Shown: positions 41,861-51,054, counted from the stretch's first letter. The stretch is 53,341 bases of DNA from Paenibacillus arenosi (GCF_014841135.1 NZ_JACYTN010000029.1:1-53341); one strand, 5' to 3'. A program made the numbers and translations. The notes: generated by a model from the sequence alone, not told the origin.

Positions 41861-43270
41861 ATGGAACGCTTCTTCAAGATCAAGGAGCACGGCTCAACGG
41901 TTAGAACCGAGATTATGGCAGGTATTACGACGTTTATGACGATGGCTTATATACTCGTCGTCAATCCAAACATTTTAACGGCATTCGGTAAGACAGGTAT
42001 GGAATGGTACCCAGTCTTCTTGGCAACAGCGATCGCTGCAGGAGTATTTACGATTGCGATGGGTATTTTCGTTAACTTCCCAGTAGCAGTAGCACCTGGT
42101 ATGGGCCTGAACGCTTACTTTGCTACTATCGTAGTGTCGACCGCATCGACGGGACAACCTGTAACGTGGCAGATGGCGCTAACCGCCGTATTTATTTCGG
42201 GAATTATCTTCTTCTTATTAACGATTACGCAAATTAGACAGATGTTAATTGATGCAGTACCAGATGGTTTGAAACATGCAATTACAGTTGGTATTGGATT
42301 ATTTATTGCAATAGTAGGTTTGAAAAATAGCGGATTGCTAACGGTGTCCGTTGAATCGGTGAAAGATATTCCGGCAGGAACATTCACTCCTGTATTAGGA
42401 TTTGAAACAGTATTCGGACTTGGTCAATTCACATCGGGTCCAGTGCTACTTACGATAATTGGTTTGGCTCTCATTTCGATTCTTATGGTGCTTCGTGTAC
42501 CGGGTGCTATTCTCTTCGGAATATTAGGTACAACGGTAGTTGGTATTTTCATGGGTGAGGTGAACCTTAGCAGTCTGTCAGATACTTCGCAGACGCCATG
42601 GATTCCTAACTTAGCAGAGTTGCAAATGTTCCAGTTTGATTTCGCTGGCATTATGGGTGTAGGTATCGTGTCTATCATTTTGACATTCACATTCGTAGAA
42701 TTGTTCGATACATTCGGAACTTTGATTGGAACAGCAAACCGTGCTGGTTTTATGAAAAATCCAGTAGAAGGAAAGAAACGTGTCGGTAAAGCGATGTTCG
42801 TAGATTCCATCGCAGTAAGTGGTGGTGCGATGTTGGGCACGTCAACGGTAACGGCTTATGTAGAAAGTTCGGCTGGTATCGCTGAGGGTGGACGTACAGG
42901 TTTAACAGCAGTATCTACGGGTGTATGCTTCTTGCTAGCCTTGTTCTTGGCACCAGCAATTGCGATTATTCCGAGTTCTGCTACAGCTGCTGCATTGATC
43001 GTTGTCGGTGTACTTATGATGCAGTCTGTAAATGAAATTAACTTCAAAGACTTGGTTATTGGTATTCCGGCCTTTTTGACAGTTACGTTTATGCCTTTCA
43101 CATACAGCATTGCAAATGGTATTTCGTTCGGTATTTTATCCTATGTGCTGCTTGCATTCGTTGCCAACGTTTCGGGTAGAGGAGAGCAAAAATACAAGAT
43201 TCACTGGTTGATGTGGGTATTGTTTGTTCTCGTACTAGCGCGTTACGTATTTATGCAAGGTGGTCACTAA
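41861..43270 (+). CDS. pbuG: Guanine/hypoxanthine permease PbuG (NCS2/AzgA family)
   Basis: Membrane purine base importer with about 12-14 helices. AzgA-type signatures: TVRTEIMAGITTFMTMAYILVVNP at the N-terminus, VAPGMGLNAYFATIVV, the TFVELFDTFGTLIGTANRAGF stretch and TSTVTAYVESSAGIAEGGRTGLTAV. The ATG at 41861 gives MERFFKIKEHGSTVRTEI, aligning with other PbuG proteins; GGGGAGG is 13 bases upstream. About 469 residues. Synteny with guaA, the PurR boxes and the guanine riboswitch all agree with a guanine/hypoxanthine substrate. Confidence 0.93.
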   Translation: MERFFKIKEHGSTVRTEIMAGITTFMTMAYILVVNPNILTAFGKTGMEWYPVFLATAIAAGVFTIAMGIFVNFPVAVAPGMGLNAYFATIVVSTASTGQPVTWQMALTAVFISGIIFFLLTITQIRQMLIDAVPDGLKHAITVGIGLFIAIVGLKNSGLLTVSVESVKDIPAGTFTPVLGFETVFGLGQFTSGPVLLTIIGLALISILMVLRVPGAILFGILGTTVVGIFMGEVNLSSLSDTSQTPWIPNLAELQMFQFDFAGIMGVGIVSIILTFTFVELFDTFGTLIGTANRAGFMKNPVEGKKRVGKAMFVDSIAVSGGAMLGTSTVTAYVESSAGIAEGGRTGLTAVSTGVCFLLALFLAPAIAIIPSSATAAALIVVGVLMMQSVNEINFKDLVIGIPAFLTVTFMPFTYSIANGISFGILSYVLLAFVANVSGRGEQKYKIHWLMWVLFVLVLARYVFMQGGH

Positions 43271-43281
43271 GAACGGGAAGC

Positions 43282-43325
43282 GAGATTGCAACTTTAGGTC
43301 TAAAGCTGCAATCTCACTTTTTTCT
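43282..43325 (+). terminator. Terminator after pbuG
   Basis: GAGATTGCA-a-CTTTAG pairs with CTAAAG-c-TGCAATCTC, then ACTTTTTT. A 15-bp stem. Confidence 0.9.
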
Positions 43326-43332
43326 CTAGTGT

Positions 43333-43379
43333 GATACCGATAACATAATCTATCATTCCGTATGTATGATATCGTTAAC
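43333..43379 (+). promoter_or_regulatory. Direct repeats before the ABC importer operon
   Basis: GATACCGATAAC (43333-43344) and GATATCGTTAAC (43368-43379) match at 10 of 12 positions, 35 bp apart, just upstream of the first gene of the operon. They may bind a regulator. The related palindrome GTTATCGATAAC lies near 39347 upstream of guaA. No clear promoter was assigned. Confidence 0.3.
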
Positions 43380-43411
43380 AAATTTTACTACATCCAGGAG
43401 GGGTTCTACTT

Positions 43412-44452
43412 ATGAAAAAAATCGCTTCTATTCTTGTACTTGTACTTGCGCTAAGCACGATGTTGATGGCTTGTTCGAATGATTCTGCGGCGAATAAGCC
43501 GACTGAGCTAGTCATTTCGACATGGGGCTTCTCAGAAGATGTAATGAAGAAAAATGTGTACGAGCCATTTGAGAAGGAACATAACGTCAAAATCGTTGTG
43601 GAAACGGGGAATAACACCGACCGTTTAAATAAAATTCGTCAAGGTAGCTCCAAAGTAGACCTCATTTATTTGTCTGATTACTATGCAATGCAAGGAATTG
43701 AAGAGGGACTTTTTGAGAAGATCGATCGTAAGAATATTCCGAATATTGATCAACTGTACAACATTGCCCAAGCACCTCTTGGTGAGGACTGGGGACCGGC
43801 ACACACTGTAGCGCAGTTAGGTTTAGTAATAAACATGGAAGAAGTGAAAATGAAAGTAGAATCATGGAGTGATATGTGGAAGCCAGAATTCCAGAACAAG
43901 ATTGCACTGCCGAACATTACGATTACGAGTGGGCCGATGTTGATGGATATGGCGTCCAAGCATGCAGGCAGCACAGATATGAATGCAGATGCGGCGTTCA
44001 AAGCACTAAAAGAAATTAACCCAGGTGTTGTGAAGTATTATTCGAAGTCAGCGGACTTGTCTAATATGTTTGCGCAGGGTGAAGTTATTATTGCTCCAAT
44101 GCAGGATACGTTCTTCGGTAGTGCGAAGGAGGCTGTGCCAAGTGCAGCGTTCATTACACCGAAAGAGGGCGCATATGCATTATTGAACACGGTCAATGTT
44201 GTAAAGGGATCTAAAAATAAAGAGCTAGCTGAAAAGTTCATCAATTGGCATATGAGTGAGGAAGTTCAAAAAGCAAATGCGCTCGATAAAGTCGATGCTC
44301 CTTCTAATAAAAATGTAAAGCTTACTGAAGAGCAAGCATTTGGAATGACATATGGGGCAGAAGTTGTTGAGAATTTGAAGACACTTGATTTGAAAATGGT
44401 CAACGAGCAGATGGCATCTTGGATTGATCGTTGGAATCGTGAATTAGAGTAG
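43412..44452 (+). CDS. ABC transporter substrate-binding lipoprotein, PotD-like (putative nucleoside importer)
   Basis: Type I extracytoplasmic binding protein of 346 residues. The signal peptide ends at lipobox LMAC (C21), so it is a lipoprotein on the outer face. It belongs to the family 1/PotD group: LVISTWGFSEDVMKKNVYEPFEKEHNVKIVVETG, SKVDLIYLSDYYAMQG and INWHMSEEVQKAN. AGGAGGGG precedes the ATG. PotD relatives bind polyamines, thiamine, iron or aminophosphonates; the nucleoside hydrolase in this operon and purine genes on both sides suggest a nucleoside or base instead. That assignment is inference. Confidence 0.85.
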   Translation: MKKIASILVLVLALSTMLMACSNDSAANKPTELVISTWGFSEDVMKKNVYEPFEKEHNVKIVVETGNNTDRLNKIRQGSSKVDLIYLSDYYAMQGIEEGLFEKIDRKNIPNIDQLYNIAQAPLGEDWGPAHTVAQLGLVINMEEVKMKVESWSDMWKPEFQNKIALPNITITSGPMLMDMASKHAGSTDMNADAAFKALKEINPGVVKYYSKSADLSNMFAQGEVIIAPMQDTFFGSAKEAVPSAAFITPKEGAYALLNTVNVVKGSKNKELAEKFINWHMSEEVQKANALDKVDAPSNKNVKLTEEQAFGMTYGAEVVENLKTLDLKMVNEQMASWIDRWNRELE

Positions 44453-44602
44453 CAATCGGTGTATGTACTAGAGTGAACAAAGTGTAAATATTTTCAATTC
44501 ATTGGTCACGAGCCTCTTTTCCATGTATAATCATCGCGACCGTGCATGGTCGAATGGCAGCGAAAGTTGTCGATAGAGATACGACATAGGAGGCGAAACA
44601 AA

Positions 44603-45643
44603 ATGAACGAACAAATGACGGAAACACGAGCAGAGGAAATCGCAACAGGAGCTGTTAAAACAGGAAGTTTACAGCCGCGTACACCGATTTTCCTTGATGT
44701 AGATACAGGTGTGGATGATGCGCTTGCGATTATGTTGGCAGTAAAAAGCGGAGCATTCGATATGCTCGGCATCACGACTGTGAATGGCAACGTATCACTA
44801 TCTCAAGCGACGTTAAATACGCGGAAAGTGCTTCATGTACTAGCGGAGGAAGCGAAGCAGAAGGGGCGCGATGAAGAAGCAGAAAGCATTGCGAACATTC
44901 CCGTTATTCCGGGAGCGGATCGTCCATTGCGTCGCCCTCAATATTTCGAACATCGCGTGCATGGTAATGACGGTATTGGTGGTGCGTTGGCTGATCTAGA
45001 ACTGCCGCCAATGCGTGCTTCGAAGCAGGCTGCACTTATTATGGTAGAAATGATTAAGGAACGTCCAGGCGAAATTACGCTCATTATGACAGGGCCGTTG
45101 ACCAATCTAGCATTGGCACTGCGTGCATGTCCTGAGCTGCCAACGCTCGTGAAGGAAGTTATTTTCATGGGAGGCGTTGTTACCTCATTCGGTAACGTTA
45201 CACCTACGGCAGAGTACAACATCTACGTTGATCCTGAAGCGGCACGCAACGTTCTGCAAGCTGGCTTCAATATTACGATGGTTGGACTTGATGTAACGCG
45301 GCGAGCGCTGTTGACTCGAGAGCATATTGAATCGATGGGCGATGCTCCGCTAGCTCCACTGGTGTATGACTGTACTCGCGATTATATGGACATGTACGCG
45401 AAGCGTTACGGGCATCCTGCTTGCGCGATGCATGATCCATTTGCAGTAGCTGTAGCAATTGATCGTACTGTAGCAACTACCGAGCATTTGTATGTTGATG
45501 TGGAAGTGAACAGCAACTTGTGTGATGGACAGACAGTGGCGGATTTCCAAGGGCGCTGGAACAAGGAAGCTAACGTGCATGTCTGCATGGACCTTAACCA
45601 AGAAGCATTTATTGAGCGTTTCTTACATGTACTAAAGAGATAG
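44603..45643 (+). CDS. Inosine-uridine-type nucleoside hydrolase
   Basis: Hydrolyses ribonucleosides to base and ribose. The calcium-binding signature DVDTGVDDA (residues 32-40) follows a 28-residue extension; the family VHGNDGIGG, GPLTNLAL, MGGVVTSFGNVTPTAEYNIYVDPEAA and the late HDPFAVAVAID are intact, so it should be active. An acidic/basic insert of about 15 residues (EEAKQKGRDEEAESI) precedes IPVIPGADRPL. ATG 44603 was chosen (346 residues) because TAGGAGGCG is nine bases upstream; the frame is open to 44546. It lies between the binding protein and permease genes of an ABC importer. Confidence 0.92.
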   Translation: MNEQMTETRAEEIATGAVKTGSLQPRTPIFLDVDTGVDDALAIMLAVKSGAFDMLGITTVNGNVSLSQATLNTRKVLHVLAEEAKQKGRDEEAESIANIPVIPGADRPLRRPQYFEHRVHGNDGIGGALADLELPPMRASKQAALIMVEMIKERPGEITLIMTGPLTNLALALRACPELPTLVKEVIFMGGVVTSFGNVTPTAEYNIYVDPEAARNVLQAGFNITMVGLDVTRRALLTREHIESMGDAPLAPLVYDCTRDYMDMYAKRYGHPACAMHDPFAVAVAIDRTVATTEHLYVDVEVNSNLCDGQTVADFQGRWNKEANVHVCMDLNQEAFIERFLHVLKR

Positions 45644-45827
45644 TGAAGATCGAAACGCAGTGAAGCTTTGTTCGAAACGATTGTTCACGACTAATAATAG
45701 AATAACAAAATAGAAGAATAGAACAGAGAATATATCGATATGAAAGAGATATGAGGTTAGAAGAATTAGAAGAGGTAGAAGTCATCTTAAGCAACTTACT
45801 ATGATAGCAAATGGGAGATAAGCAGCG

Positions 45828-46649
45828 ATGAAGAAAGTACACCTCTGGCTCTTACTACTGCCAGGACTGTTATTTTTGACAATCTTTATGATTATTCCAA
45901 TCTTTATGACGATTGGCTCCACCTTCTATCATGAAGGCGAGTTTACGGTTGATGGATACGTGAAGCTGCTCAGCGATCCCTACATGCTGAAGATTCTTGG
46001 GACAACCTTGCAAGTGAGCTTCGTGACGACGCTTGTTTGTATTTTGCTAGGATTCCCGACAGCTTACTATATCTCGAAAACGAAAGCGAGAACGAAAGGC
46101 ATCTTATTGATGTTGGCACTGTTCCCACTCTTAACAAGTGCGATTGTGCGTTCATTCAGTTGGATGGTTATCCTTGGGAAAAATGGCTTAGTGAATCAGT
46201 TCCTGCTTGGCATCGGTCTTATCGATGATCCACTCAAAATTTTGTACACGCCGACAGCGATGATGATAGGAATGATTCATTTGTTCCTTCCATTAATGAT
46301 TATTTCGCTCGTTGGTGTAATGGAGAATATTGATGGCGACCTGCTGCAAGCGTCTGAATCACTCGGAGCTTCGCGTTGGAAAGGCTTCATGAGCATTATC
46401 GTTCCTTTGTGTGTACCGGGCCTTATTGTAGGCAGCATTCTCGTATTTGTAGGAAGTTTGACGGCATATACGACACCGCAGTTGTTGGGCGGCAAGCAGC
46501 GTGTGATCGCGACATTCCTTTATCAAAATGCGATGACGCTAAACGATTGGTACATGGCTTCGGTTATAGCGACCGTTATGATCGTGATAACGTTTATCAT
46601 TATTGGGCTCATGAATCGTCTTGCCCGCAAATTGAATCCGAAGGGGTAG
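45828..46649 (+). CDS. ABC transporter permease, PotB-like
   Basis: Inner-membrane subunit with about six helices, starting with VHLWLLLLPGLLFLTIFMIIPIF. The EAA loop that contacts the ATPase reads QASESLGASRWKGFMSIIVPL. 273 residues, normal for PotB/PotH. GGGAGA lies eight bases before the ATG. The 184-bp gap after the hydrolase gene is purine-rich without a terminator, so co-transcription is likely. Six bases separate it from the second permease. Confidence 0.9.
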   Translation: MKKVHLWLLLLPGLLFLTIFMIIPIFMTIGSTFYHEGEFTVDGYVKLLSDPYMLKILGTTLQVSFVTTLVCILLGFPTAYYISKTKARTKGILLMLALFPLLTSAIVRSFSWMVILGKNGLVNQFLLGIGLIDDPLKILYTPTAMMIGMIHLFLPLMIISLVGVMENIDGDLLQASESLGASRWKGFMSIIVPLCVPGLIVGSILVFVGSLTAYTTPQLLGGKQRVIATFLYQNAMTLNDWYMASVIATVMIVITFIIIGLMNRLARKLNPKG

Positions 46650-46655
46650 CGCAAC

Positions 46656-47444
46656 ATGAAGGACAAACATCGCGGTCTCGCTCTGTTTACGACGCTCGTC
46701 TTTATCTTTTTGCTCGGACCGCTCGTCATTATTATCGGAACATCATTTGGAGACAGCTCTGTGTTGAAGTTTCCGCCAGAGGGGTTCTCGCTGAAATGGT
46801 ATAAAAATATTTTCGAAGTCGACATGTTTATGGAGACGTTCAAAGTAACGATGGGCGTTGCCCTGCTTGGTAACTTAATCGCTCTCTTATTAGGGGTTCC
46901 GGCAGCATATGCATTAAGCCGCGGTCAATTTCGTGGTAAAGAGTTTCTGAATTCGATCTTTATTTCCCCGATATTAATTCCGGGTGTAGTCATGGGCTTC
47001 ACGATGCTGAAATTTTTGGTCGTACAGTTTAATCTTCCTATTTATACAAGCTTGCTAATCGGACATATTGTGCTAATGCTACCGTTTATTATTCGCGTCA
47101 TCGGTTCAAGTCTTTCGAACTTTGATTACGCGGTAGAGGAAGCAGCCATGAGCTTAGGCGCGAGCCGCTTGAAGACGTTTTTCACGGTCGTGCTGCCGAA
47201 CATTCGCTCAGGTCTAATTGCAGGTGTGCTGCTCGCTTTCTTGGAATCGTTCAATAACGTGGACATTTCCGTATTTATGACGGGTCCGGGTGTGAGTACC
47301 TTGCCAATTCAGATGCTGACTTACGTCGAAAATTATTTCGACCCGACGATAGCGGCGATATCGGTACTGCTCATGGTGCTGACAGGATTGTTAATGGTCA
47401 TGATCGAGCGCTTGATGGGATTGTCTTATTTTACGAACAAATAA
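46656..47444 (+). CDS. ABC transporter permease, PotC-like
   Basis: Second membrane subunit, about six helices in 262 residues (LALFTTLVFIFLLGPLVIIIGTSF at the start). EAA loop: EEAAMSLGASRLKTFFTVVLPN. FLESFNNVDISVFMTGPGVSTLPIQML is characteristic of PotC/PotI proteins. It follows the PotB-like gene closely and precedes the ATPase by 27 bp. Confidence 0.9.
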   Translation: MKDKHRGLALFTTLVFIFLLGPLVIIIGTSFGDSSVLKFPPEGFSLKWYKNIFEVDMFMETFKVTMGVALLGNLIALLLGVPAAYALSRGQFRGKEFLNSIFISPILIPGVVMGFTMLKFLVVQFNLPIYTSLLIGHIVLMLPFIIRVIGSSLSNFDYAVEEAAMSLGASRLKTFFTVVLPNIRSGLIAGVLLAFLESFNNVDISVFMTGPGVSTLPIQMLTYVENYFDPTIAAISVLLMVLTGLLMVMIERLMGLSYFTNK

Positions 47445-47471
47445 CGGCTCAACATCGGAGGGACTACGGAC

Positions 47472-48581
47472 GTGGAATTGTTATCGCTTAATGATATTTC
47501 AGTTGCTTATGAAAAAAATCTCATTCTAAAAAACTTCAATCTTCATATCGAAAAAGGCGAGTTGATCTCGCTGCTCGGTCCATCTGGGTGCGGAAAGACG
47601 ACGACGCTGCGTCTCATTGCAGGATTCCTGGAAGCGAAGGACGGACGCTTTATGTTCGAAGGCAAAGACTACACGCGTGTGCCGGTGAACAAGCGCAACT
47701 TTGGATTTGTATTTCAAAGCTATGCATTGTTCCCGCACATGACCGTATTCGATAATGTCGCTTATGGCTTGCGTCTGCGCAAGGTGAGCAAGGACGATAT
47801 TGCTAAACGTGTAACGGATATGTTGAAGGTCGTTAGCTTGGAAGGCTTCGAGAAGCGCTTCCCTGGTGAACTGTCCGGTGGACAACGTCAACGTGTTGCG
47901 ATTGCGCGAGCTTTGGTTATTCAACCAGACCTGTTGTTGTTCGATGAACCGCTCAGCAACTTGGATGCGAATCTTCGTGTGAATATGCGCGTAGAGATTC
48001 GCCGTATCCAGAAAGAGTTAGGCATAACGACGGTATATGTCTCACACGATCAAGAAGAATGCTTCTCGATCTCTGATAAAGTCGCCATTATGAATCAAGG
48101 GGTCATTGAGCAGTTGGATGCGCCGGCTGTAATTTATAAATATCCGACGACTGAGTTTGTTGCTCGTTTTATCGGCTTCCATAACTTTATTGATGTTAAT
48201 GGGCTGAAGGTCAATGGGGAGCAAGTGACAGCAGATTGCCCGCAAGGGTTGAAGCTCAGTCTTGTTCATCGTTCGGGACATCCGATAGTAGAGCAAATGA
48301 AAGCAGCGATTCGTCCAGATGATCTGCTGATTGCTTTACAAAGTGAGCTATCGAACGGGCTTGGTGGATTGACGGCGGCGGAACTTGAAACGGGTTGGAA
48401 TGTGGTTGCCGGTCGTGTTAAGGTAAGTACCTTCTTAGGTCGCAGTTATCAATATGAAGTAGAGACTGCCCTAGGCACCTTTACGGTAAATCGTGAAATG
48501 GAAGCGCCGTTCGAAACGAATGCAGCTGTTCAGCTCATACTACCGAAAGAGAAGGTTGTACTTGTTCGTACTAAGGTATAG
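47472..48581 (+). CDS. ABC transporter ATP-binding protein, PotA-like
   Basis: ATPase energising the importer. Walker A GPSGCGKTT, Q-loop FVFQSYALFPHMTV, signature LSGGQRQRVAIARAL, Walker B LLLFDEPLSNLD and H-loop VSHDQEE are perfect. The C-terminal 130 residues form a TOBE-type regulatory domain, as in PotA. Start codon GTG at 47472 behind GGAGGG (47457-47462). 369 residues. End of the five-gene operon; a terminator lies at 48782. Confidence 0.93.
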   Translation: MELLSLNDISVAYEKNLILKNFNLHIEKGELISLLGPSGCGKTTTLRLIAGFLEAKDGRFMFEGKDYTRVPVNKRNFGFVFQSYALFPHMTVFDNVAYGLRLRKVSKDDIAKRVTDMLKVVSLEGFEKRFPGELSGGQRQRVAIARALVIQPDLLLFDEPLSNLDANLRVNMRVEIRRIQKELGITTVYVSHDQEECFSISDKVAIMNQGVIEQLDAPAVIYKYPTTEFVARFIGFHNFIDVNGLKVNGEQVTADCPQGLKLSLVHRSGHPIVEQMKAAIRPDDLLIALQSELSNGLGGLTAAELETGWNVVAGRVKVSTFLGRSYQYEVETALGTFTVNREMEAPFETNAAVQLILPKEKVVLVRTKV

Positions 48582-48644
48582 ACCTAATAACTAGTTGAAC
48601 CACTCGATTATTATGTACGATTTAGATTGACGATCATGAAAAAC

Positions 48645-48711
48645 CTGCAATATTGCATTCTTTTATGGTCCATAGTGGCGCTACATGAGAAAAGGATGCA
48701 AATGTGCATCC
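48645..48711. repeat. Paired TGCA palindrome element, copy D
   Basis: CTGCAATATTGCA (48645-48657) and a perfect inverted repeat GGATGCA-AATG-TGCATCC (48694-48711), 36 bp apart. It lies in the 3' untranslated part of the importer operon, before the terminator. Confidence 0.5.
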
Positions 48712-48781
48712 ATATTAGTTCAAAATGGATGATTCTGCTTTGTTGGGGCTACATTCCTGCAATAATCTCGCAGAAGACCGA

Positions 48782-48807
48782 GGGGAGAGCTTGCTCTTCC
48801 CTTTTTT
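48782..48807 (+). terminator. Terminator after the ABC importer operon
   Basis: GGGGAGAG pairs with CTCTTCCC (one wobble) across CTTG, followed by TTTTTT. From 48808 to 48966 lies the presumed ade promoter, which I could not define. Confidence 0.85.
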
Positions 48808-48966
48808 CTTAGCTTAAGTTCGAGAGATTGTATCAAATTACTTCTAAATAGAATCCCTTTATACTCAATTGTAGTTTTGTAGAACATTCAGTTAATAGAT
48901 TTTCGAAGACTCTCAAAGGCGTTTAGTCCAAAGATTCATGCATGTGAACAGGAGGCAGCGTAGAAG

Positions 48967-50757
48967 ATGTCGGAACGAATAAAGATTGATTTGTTGATTA
49001 CAGATGTGCACATATTCAATGTATATATGAAGCAATTTATTGCAGGCAATGTTGCTGTGCTGGATGGACGCTTTTTGTATGTAGGTGCTCGAGGAGAAGA
49101 GACATTCGCGGCGCAAGAAGTTGTAGCAGGCAATGGACGGCATCTAATTCCCGGACTCATTGATATTCATTTACACATTGAAAGCTCAATGATTACCCCG
49201 GCAACATTTTCTCATGGCATTATTCAAAATGGAGTGACGACAGTTGTGTCCGAACCACATGAGATGGCTAATGTATTTGGTCTTGAAGGGGTACAGGAAA
49301 TGATTCGAGCGAGTGAAGAATGCGCAGCTGATATTCTCTATGCCATTCCTAGCTCAGTTCCAGCAACACCGTTGGAAACGACAGGTGGTTCCATAGAGAT
49401 TGCGGATATCGATAAACTCTTGCAGGATGAACGTGTTGTCTGCCTAGGTGAAATTATGAATTCCGTAGATGTGCTGCGTGATCCAGATTGTAAGACGAAT
49501 CAAATTTTAACACATGTTCGGACGCACTATCCTCATCTCGTAATCGAAGGGCATACGCCGAAGAAGCTTGTTGATTTAGAGCTGGCGCGTTTTATGTTTG
49601 CAGGGGTTGATTCGGACCATACGGAGCAAGAAGTTGATAGCATGCTTGATCGAATGAGGAACGGTATGTTTGTAGAAATTCAAGAGAAGGCAATGCGACC
49701 AGACATTATGCGCATTCTTATAGAAGAAGATGTCGCAGATTTGTTCTGCTTCGTGACGGATGATGTGATGGCGGATTCGTTCGTGCAGGATGGGCATTTG
49801 AATCATCTCGTTCGTAAAGCGATAGCGATGGGAATGAGTCCAGAGCGAGCTATTTACTGTACGACATATACGCCCGCACAGCGTATGCGCCTTCATGATC
49901 GTGGGACAGTTGCACCGAACAAGTTAGCGGACTTTGTCCTGTTGTCTGATTTGAACACATTCCAGATTGATGCAGTCTATAAACGCGGTTGCTGTGTATA
50001 TGATGCGAACCAACCCAATAAGCAGAAGCGGGTAGAAGGTCAATTCCCAACACACTTCTATCAAAGTGTACAGCTATCTCCTTTGCTGGAGGATGATTTC
50101 ACAGTAGTTGTAGCTGGAGCTAGTGGCGGTGATGGTGATGTTGCCGATGATGTGTCTGGAGTTCAGGCTAAGCATCTGTCTAATGGCGTTCATAAGTGCC
50201 GTGTTATGGAAGTGTCCAACGGGACGACAACAACGAAGGAACTGCATCGCGAAGTTGAAGTGCAAGATAGTGTGCTGCAATGGGAGTGGGCTGAAGGGCT
50301 GGGACTCGTCGCTACATTTGAGCGCTACGGTCGCAATGGCAATCGCGCCTATGGTTTGATTACAGGTAGCACCATTAAGCGCGGCGCTATCGCGACGACT
50401 TATTCGCACGACAATCACAATTTGCTTGTCGTCGGACATAATGCCGCAGACATGGTGCTTGCGGCCAACACCGTTATCGCCGACCAAGGTGGCTTCTGCG
50501 TCGTGGCGGATGGCCACGTCTTGGCCCATGTACCGCTGCCGGTTGGCGGCATCCTTTCCGAGGAGCCGCTCGAAACGTTCGGCCCAGCGGTCAAACGCCT
50601 TCGCGAGGCGATGGAATCGCTCGGCTACGAACACTACAATCCGATCATGTCCATCAGCACGCATTCGCTGCCGGTCAGCCCGGCCTTGAAGCTGACTGAC
50701 TTGGGACTGATCGATGTGCATGCCGGCACGATTGTACCCTTGCTCGTCGAATCGTAG
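48967..50757 (+). CDS. ade: Adenine deaminase
   Basis: Amidohydrolase converting adenine to hypoxanthine and ammonia. Metal-binding IDIHLHIESSM and SEPHEMANV, then VCLGEIMN, VIEGHTP and GVDSDHT mark the family; the C-terminal half (GAIATTYSHDNHNLLVVGHN, MSISTHSLPVSPALKLTDLGLID) is the Ade-specific domain with further metal ligands. 596 residues, slightly long, with an acidic insert (GGDGDVADDVSG) around 380. AGGAGG lies 11 bases before the ATG. The last 400 bp are GC-rich relative to the rest. Hypoxanthine produced here could feed salvage. Confidence 0.93.
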   Translation: MSERIKIDLLITDVHIFNVYMKQFIAGNVAVLDGRFLYVGARGEETFAAQEVVAGNGRHLIPGLIDIHLHIESSMITPATFSHGIIQNGVTTVVSEPHEMANVFGLEGVQEMIRASEECAADILYAIPSSVPATPLETTGGSIEIADIDKLLQDERVVCLGEIMNSVDVLRDPDCKTNQILTHVRTHYPHLVIEGHTPKKLVDLELARFMFAGVDSDHTEQEVDSMLDRMRNGMFVEIQEKAMRPDIMRILIEEDVADLFCFVTDDVMADSFVQDGHLNHLVRKAIAMGMSPERAIYCTTYTPAQRMRLHDRGTVAPNKLADFVLLSDLNTFQIDAVYKRGCCVYDANQPNKQKRVEGQFPTHFYQSVQLSPLLEDDFTVVVAGASGGDGDVADDVSGVQAKHLSNGVHKCRVMEVSNGTTTTKELHREVEVQDSVLQWEWAEGLGLVATFERYGRNGNRAYGLITGSTIKRGAIATTYSHDNHNLLVVGHNAADMVLAANTVIADQGGFCVVADGHVLAHVPLPVGGILSEEPLETFGPAVKRLREAMESLGYEHYNPIMSISTHSLPVSPALKLTDLGLIDVHAGTIVPLLVES

Positions 50758-50871
50758 TAAGCGTCACGATGAGGTGTAATGGCTCAAGTTTCATTGACCT
50801 TTAGCCAAAGCCACCTATCATTAATCACGTGCTTATTTCCTGGCGCATATAATAGGAATGGAACAGTGCAC

Positions 50872-50901
50872 TTGCTCTTCCGTATCTTGGTATGCTAATA
50901 T
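50872..50901 (+). promoter_or_regulatory. Promoter of the hflX leader transcript
   Basis: TTGCTC (50872-50877), 18 bp, TAATAT (50896-50901), placing the start about 25 nt before the leader ORF and over 600 nt before hflX. Confidence 0.6.
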
Positions 50902-50933
50902 AAGTTTAACTTTTAGAGAACGGAGGGTTCCTG

Positions 50934-50996
50934 ATGATTAACAAGGCAGGCTTCCAATTTGGAAGAACTCGATTGAACGTTTGTGACACTAACTGA
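50934..50996 (+). CDS. 20-codon leader ORF upstream of hflX
   Basis: ATG at 50934 is preceded by CGGAGGG at good spacing. It encodes 20 residues (MINKAGFQFG..., with an R-T-R-L stretch before N-V-C-D-T-N) and stops at 50994-50996. It sits between a promoter and a set of alternative hairpins, the position of leader peptides that sense ribosome stalling. Codons 4-6 form segment 1 of the attenuator. Nothing suggests a function of the peptide itself. Confidence 0.6.
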   Translation: MINKAGFQFGRTRLNVCDTN

Positions 50997-51009
50997 ATAG
51001 TGCTCAATG

Positions 51010-51054
51010 GCTCTGCCTAGATGCAGAGTAATCGGGATTGGTCTGCCTATTTTT
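51010..51054 (+). promoter_or_regulatory. Four-segment transcription attenuator in the hflX leader
   Basis: Segment 1 is AGGCAG inside the leader ORF (50944-50949); segment 2 CTCTGCCTAG (51011-51020); segment 3 GCAGAG (51023-51028); segment 4 TCTGCCTA (51042-51049), followed by TTTTT (51050-51054). 1:2 and 3:4 can form together, 3:4 (with inner AATC/GATT) being the terminator; 2:3 (CTCTGC/GCAGAG) excludes it. A ribosome paused early in the leader ORF would mask segment 1 and favour 2:3, allowing read-through. This logic is inferred from complementarity only. Confidence 0.6.
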
